A DNA stretch of 39,672 nt, from positions 1 through 39,672 of IMG/VR virus record IMGVR_UViG_3300017971_000485. One strand, written 5' to 3'. The translations under genes were made by a program, and so were the position numbers. Source of the DNA: a virus. The notes under the pieces were generated by a model, which saw nothing but the letters and a program-made list of their open reading frames with translations, did not search any database and was not told where the DNA came from. How positions within the stretch are numbered: position 1 is the first letter of the stretch; every line of letters begins with the position of its first letter. Below, in pieces: positions 37,197 through 39,672 of the stretch.

Positions 37197-37264
37197 CGCC
37201 CCGCATCAGCTGGACGCAACAAGCGCCAGCGCAGTTGCGGATCGGCTGAATGCGATTGTTATAC
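37191..37264 (+). other. attC site R3 (strong match)
   Basis: R'' ACCTAAC, L'' GCATCAGCTGGACGCAAC, L' GTTGCGGATCGGCTGAATGC, R' GTTATAC (37258-37264). The L arms pair over about 18 bases with two extra-helical bases. Loop AAGCGCCAGCGCA. Confidence 0.88.
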
Positions 37265-37284
37265 GTGCCTTATGGAGAGGTTAA

Positions 37285-37659
37285 ATGCTAATACGTTGTT
37301 GTGGATGCGAAAAGAAAGTTGACGCCAGGCTGACTGATGGAGGTGAAATATACCCTCATAGACCTGATTTAAAGTCACTTCCGTTTTGGAAGTGTGACGC
37401 TTGCGGGAATTACGTTGGGTGCCACCATAAAACCAAGAATAGAACGCAGCCGCTTGGGTGCATTCCTACGCCTGAGATTAAGAATGCAAGACAGCATATT
37501 CATAAATTGCTAGATCCTATCTGGCAATCTGGGAAAATGAAACGAAAAGAAATTTACAAGATTTTAAGCGATAGATTGGGCTGGAAATATCACACGGCCA
37601 ACATACGGAGCGTTGAAGAAGCACGTGAGGTTTACCGCATAATTCAAGAGCACGTATAA
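37285..37659 (+). CDS. DUF3268 zinc-finger-containing protein
   Basis: 124 residues. RCCGCEKKVDARLTDGGEIY, then FWKCDACGNYVGCHHKT and PLGCIPTPEIKNARQHIHKL match the DUF3268 zinc-binding family, often found in phages. The C-terminal half has a helical DRLGW region. Single-gene cassette between attC R3 and R4; the stop lies in R''. Function of the family unknown. Confidence 0.8.
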   Translation: MLIRCCGCEKKVDARLTDGGEIYPHRPDLKSLPFWKCDACGNYVGCHHKTKNRTQPLGCIPTPEIKNARQHIHKLLDPIWQSGKMKRKEIYKILSDRLGWKYHTANIRSVEEAREVYRIIQEHV

Positions 37660-37713
37660 CGCCAGCGATTAGCGGCAACGCTTTTTGTTGTCCGCTAGAT
37701 TGCATTGTTATAC
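37654..37713 (+). other. attC site R4 (strong match)
   Basis: R'' GTATAAC and R' GTTATAC (37707-37713) are exactly complementary. L'' GCGATTAGCGGCAAC and L' GTTGTCCGCTAGATTGC pair with two extra-helical bases. A short TTTTT-containing loop makes it the most compact site. Confidence 0.9.
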
Positions 37714-37734
37714 CGCACAACTAAGGAGCTAGAA

Positions 37735-38295
37735 TTGACAAATAAATATAAAACGATTATTGCTGATCCGCCATGGAGGTATGGAAAGTGGGGTGTAGCT
37801 ACGCCCGAAAGCAGGCCAAACGGCAAGCAATACGATATGCCATACGAAACCATGACCATTTCCGAAATTGCCGCGCTTCCAGTTGCCGCCATGGCTGCGG
37901 AGAATTGCGACCTGTACCTGTGGACCACGCAGAAGTATTTGCCGCAAGCGTTTGATGTGCTGAAGGCGTGGGGATTCAGGTATTGCCAGACCCTGACATG
38001 GTGCAAGGCACCACGCGGAACCGGCCAGGGTGGCTTGTACTGCCCCACAAATGAATTTTTGATACTTGGGCGCAAGGGCAGGATGCCAACCGGAAAAACG
38101 CGCAAGGATTCAACGTGGTGGAAAGTGAAGCGACCGCACAACCAGCATAGCAAGAAGCCAGAGTTCTTCCAGGATATGATAGAGCAACAGAGCGATGGCC
38201 CACGGGTTGAGCTGTTTGCCCGCAGACCCCGTGAAGGTTGGGACGTGTGGGGGAATGAGGTTGAATGCACTGCCGAACTACCTGGCGCGGTATAA
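37735..38295 (+). CDS. MT-A70-family N6-adenine methyltransferase, TTG start
   Basis: 186 residues from a TTG at 37735, supported by AAGGAGC 6-7 bases upstream; no suitable ATG exists. DPPW (11-14) is the catalytic motif; DLYLWTTQKYLPQAFDVLKA and GFRYCQTLTWCKAP are family-typical. The C-terminal PRVELFARRPREGWDVWGNE closes the fold. Phage members protect DNA from restriction by methylating adenine; the target site is unknown. Single-gene cassette between attC R4 and R5. Confidence 0.9.
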   Translation: MTNKYKTIIADPPWRYGKWGVATPESRPNGKQYDMPYETMTISEIAALPVAAMAAENCDLYLWTTQKYLPQAFDVLKAWGFRYCQTLTWCKAPRGTGQGGLYCPTNEFLILGRKGRMPTGKTRKDSTWWKVKRPHNQHSKKPEFFQDMIEQQSDGPRVELFARRPREGWDVWGNEVECTAELPGAV

Positions 38296-38360
38296 CGGTT
38301 GCCATAAGCCGACGCGAAGCCGCAACGCGGCAAGCGGTCGGTTTGATGGCTTGGTTATAC
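38290..38360 (+). other. attC site R5 (strong match)
   Basis: R'' GTATAAC, L'' GCCATAAGCCGAC, L' GTCGGTTTGATGGC, R' GTTATAC (38354-38360). Arms pair with one extra-helical base, and an inner hairpin GCCGCAACGCGGC caps the loop. Arms are closely related to those of attC L2. Confidence 0.9.
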
Positions 38361-38384
38361 GGCACTTTCTCCGGTGCTTAAATT

Positions 38385-38404
38385 AACTGCAATTAAATGC
38401 AGTT
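38385..38404. promoter_or_regulatory. Upstream operator palindrome in the three-gene cassette
   Basis: AACTGCA (38385-38391) and TGCAGTT (38398-38404) are a perfect 7-bp inverted repeat with a 6-base spacer, seven bases upstream of a consensus promoter. It shares the TGCA core with the second palindrome at 38420. Confidence 0.6.
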
Positions 38405-38410
38405 TAACGC

Positions 38411-38439
38411 TTGACATGCTGCAATATATTGCATATAAT
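38411..38439 (+). promoter_or_regulatory. Perfect consensus promoter inside a cassette
   Basis: TTGACA (38411-38416), 17-base spacer, TATAAT (38434-38439): full sigma-70 consensus. The spacer holds the palindrome TGCAATATATTGCA (38420-38433), ideal for repression by an autoregulator. Drives the genes at 38477, 38728 and 38937. Confidence 0.88.
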
Positions 38440-38476
38440 TATTACCAAGTTAAGGCAAATAACAACGGAGAGAGAG

Positions 38477-38731
38477 ATGGGAAGAATTGTTTTTAAAGCT
38501 AAAGTTAAAACAGCTACTTCTGGACGTGAATATATAAGCGTGCCAAAAACGGTTAAAAAAGAACATTTTTTCGGTGAGCATCGATCTAGCAATACCAGTA
38601 TTTTCGAGGAAATATTAAAGCGTGAATTAACTATCGCGATCGGGAAAACCAAGATGATTTATTTAGATAGCTTGCCTCATAAGGTTAGTATTTCAGGCGA
38701 TTTTATGAAAACAGTGGTGGTGGAGATATGA
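38477..38731 (+). CDS. Small protein of a self-regulated three-gene cassette
   Basis: 84 residues from the ATG at 38477 (MGRIVFKAKVKTATSGREYI), with CGGAGAG upstream. The segment GREYISVPKTVKKEHFF resembles the swapped-hairpin start of AbrB-type antitoxins and regulators, but the rest does not match clearly. It overlaps the next gene by four bases. Possible DNA-binding repressor of its own promoter; not certain. Confidence 0.65.
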   Translation: MGRIVFKAKVKTATSGREYISVPKTVKKEHFFGEHRSSNTSIFEEILKRELTIAIGKTKMIYLDSLPHKVSISGDFMKTVVVEI

Positions 38732-38940
38732 AGTACGGAGATGTTAGCGAAAATGATTTCATGCCGCACTGGAACGAGATTCAAAAGCTTGCGTATAAGA
38801 ATGCCTATGAATGCGTTTCAGGGAATCCTTTCCCGCCAGGTAGCGCTGAGGCGGTAGAGTATAGGCGCTTCTATTCTTCAACTAGGGACGAGATATTAGA
38901 GGCTATCGAATCGGGAGAGATTGGAGTGGTTTTTAAATGA
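38728..38940 (+). CDS. Small acidic protein, second gene of the unit
   Basis: 70 residues (MKYGDVSENDFMPHWNEIQK...). Helical, with FPPGSAEAVEYRRFYSSTRD in the middle and an acidic end. Coupled to both neighbours by ATGA overlaps. No family recognised. In an autoregulated operon of this layout it could be a toxin, an antitoxin or an effector; the sequence does not decide. Confidence 0.62.
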   Translation: MKYGDVSENDFMPHWNEIQKLAYKNAYECVSGNPFPPGSAEAVEYRRFYSSTRDEILEAIESGEIGVVFK

Positions 38941-39101
38941 GTATTAAAGAAAACCTGAAAGCTAAAGGCTACACCAGAGACGAAATAAAAGCCCGCTGGG
39001 GCATCAAGGAACGCCAATACTACAACGTGCTAGCCAATCCTAAACAGATCCACGTCGACGCGGTTAACGGCCTGCCACGGAAAAAGAAGGGTGCCGTATA
39101 A
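38937..39101 (+). CDS. Small HTH-like protein, third gene of the unit
   Basis: 54 residues. KGYTRDEIKARWGIKERQYY followed by a second helix and a basic tail (PRKKKGAV) reads as a helix-turn-helix. Its stop is the TAA of the R'' box of attC R6. It may bind one of the palindromes at 38385-38433. Size and order fit a regulator. Confidence 0.65.
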   Translation: MSIKENLKAKGYTRDEIKARWGIKERQYYNVLANPKQIHVDAVNGLPRKKKGAV

Positions 39102-39229
39102 CGTCGCAATTAACCGGACCGCCGAGAACGAAGCTACGGAGATAAAGACTATGACACAGCAAGCAGAAACCACGCAATCAGAATCAAACGCCGCGTTAGG
39201 CGGGTCCGAGTTGAATTGCTTTGTTAGGC
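39096..39229 (+). other. attC site R6, long, containing a start codon
   Basis: R'' GTATAAC, L'' GCAATTAACCGGACCGCC, L' GGCGGGTCCGAGTTGAATTG, R' GTTAGGC (39223-39229). Arms pair over 18 bases with three extra-helical bases. The long loop contains GGAG and an ATG at 39151 that opens into the next cassette. Confidence 0.88.
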
Positions 39230-39327
39230 ACGATGATTGCACTGATGGATGTTGTTTGCATGGTGTTGGATGGGATGAGCCATGTTACGACTGTGAACCT
39301 GAGCTTATACCAGAAGCATCACTTTGA
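39151..39327 (+). CDS. Cys-rich cassette protein started inside attC
   Basis: 58 residues. The ATG at 39151, with GGAG 8 bases upstream, lies in the loop of attC R6; about 25 residues (MTQQAETTQSESNAALGGSE...) are attC-encoded. The cassette part has HDDCTDGCCLHGVGWDEPCY, a dense Cys/His cluster likely to bind metal. Function unknown. Confidence 0.58.
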   Translation: MTQQAETTQSESNAALGGSELNCFVRHDDCTDGCCLHGVGWDEPCYDCEPELIPEASL

Positions 39328-39340
39328 GGAGATTAGGAAA

Positions 39341-39535
39341 ATGTTTGAGAATTACATGAATGACACGTTTCAACCATTGCATGGGCAGTTGCTGTATCGC
39401 GTTGTTTTATCTGCCGAAGATGGCCGATATACGCTACAAAACGGCTTTAATAGCGAAGCCAGCGCGATCAGGTACGCAAAGAACAAAGATCATGAATACG
39501 GCGAAGGTCAACACCTTTACGTCGAATCTTACTAA
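39341..39535 (+). CDS. Hypothetical cassette protein
   Basis: 64 residues from the ATG at 39341 (MFENYMNDTFQPLHGQLLYR), supported by GAGGAGATTAGG upstream; an upstream in-frame start inside the attC R6 end is not needed. Strand-rich with a YTLQNGFNSEASAIRYAKNK helix. Function unknown. Confidence 0.65.
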   Translation: MFENYMNDTFQPLHGQLLYRVVLSAEDGRYTLQNGFNSEASAIRYAKNKDHEYGEGQHLYVESY

Positions 39536-39554
39536 CAACAGGAGAAAAAATATT

Positions 39555-39671
39555 ATGAAACATAAAAAACGTTATGCAGCTTGGGGTCACGATGGTAGTT
39601 TCCGTTTTAAATGGCATCGCGATTTATGGGCATGGTGGAACCGCAAACAATACGGCAAGCCTGGTGCCTAA
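39555..39671 (+). CDS. Very small Trp-rich basic protein
   Basis: 38 residues (MKHKKRYAAWGHDGSFRFKW...), with five Trp and many basic residues. AGGAG precedes the ATG by 10 bases. The stop is the TAA of the R'' box GCCTAAC at the window edge, as in the other cassettes. Function unknown. Confidence 0.6.
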   Translation: MKHKKRYAAWGHDGSFRFKWHRDLWAWWNRKQYGKPGA

Positions 39672-39672
39672 C
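39666..39672 (+). other. R'' box of a further attC, cut by the window edge
   Basis: GCCTAAC fits RYYYAAC exactly and contains the preceding gene's stop codon. The rest of the site is outside the window. Confidence 0.65.

Larger units (their letters stand above)
35997..39672 (+). mobile_element. CALIN-like integron cassette array
   Basis: Genes all read rightward, and each group is closed by an attC-type site: 36448-36509, 36716-36838, 37191-37264, 37654-37713, 38290-38360, 39096-39229, and an R'' box at the edge (39666-39672). Stop codons lie in the R'' boxes. No integrase or attI is visible. The array probably continues beyond the window. Confidence 0.8.

Noticed and set aside
1-39672. tRNA genes or a CRISPR array
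   Set aside because: No cloverleaf with a plausible T-arm was noticed and no regularly spaced direct repeats with unique spacers; the tandem repeats found are coding. A tRNAscan run would be decisive.

Overview
The window reads as most of the genome of a tailed phage with a short P22-type tail (podovirus-like). It could be a free phage or a prophage; no integrase, CI-type repressor or host gene is visible. Evidence for this: SSB, a DnaC-like helicase loader with a DUF1376 partner, NinB, a Ref-like nuclease, a DUF1064 nuclease, holin-like proteins, a P22-type large terminase, a head protein, P22 gp4- and gp10-like tail proteins, ejection-type proteins and a repetitive tail fibre. A Gram-negative, probably gammaproteobacterial host is an inference from these families, from the Shine-Dalgarno sites and from integron-type attC sites. 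No portal, small terminase, scaffold, endolysin, DNA polymerase or integrase gene is visible, so the replicon must extend beyond the window.

Layout. (1) 1-9050, minus strand: replication and early genes (SSB, HNH endonuclease, many small proteins, two excisionase-like HTH proteins, DnaC-like ATPase, DUF1376 protein, GIY-YIG endonuclease). They lie downstream of an extended -10 promoter near 9220 that overlaps a palindrome. (2) 9264-11375, minus strand: small genes punctuated by three attC sites in inverted orientation, closed by a terminator at 9264-9294. (3) 11401-11471: two divergent promoters sharing one perfect 9-bp inverted repeat. (4) 11491-16831, plus strand: a tightly packed early operon of about 20 genes, starting with a small HTH regulator and containing many zinc-ribbon proteins, NinB, a Ref-like nuclease and a DUF1064 nuclease. 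(5) 34736 down to 16828, minus strand: the late operon. Its order is cement protein, capsid, beta-helix protein, tail adaptors, acetyltransferase, three ejection-type proteins, tail fibre, large terminase, HNH endonuclease, holin-like proteins and a class 3 lipase where an endolysin would be expected. The order resembles T7 (large terminase after the fibre), while the tail proteins are of P22 type. (6) 34971-39672, plus strand: a zinc-ribbon protein, a PAPS-reductase-like protein, then a head-to-tail series of short gene cassettes.

The most unusual feature is that from 36448 to the right edge every gene group is followed by an imperfect inverted repeat with integron attC architecture: an R'' box ending in TAAC, L arms with extra-helical bases, and a GTTATAC or GTTAGGC R' box. 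The stop codon of the preceding gene is the TAA inside the R'' box. The window ends exactly on one more R'' box. Three further attC sites, in opposite orientation, lie inside the early region at 9666-10473. No integron integrase is visible, so this is a CALIN-like set of cassettes carried by a phage. Cassette cargo includes an MT-A70 adenine methyltransferase, a DUF3268 zinc protein, small membrane proteins and a three-gene unit behind its own perfect consensus promoter with palindromic operators. Two of the longest attC sites contain a ribosome binding site and start codon, so the site itself encodes the N-terminus of the next cassette's protein.

All calls were made by reading the sequence; no database search was run.
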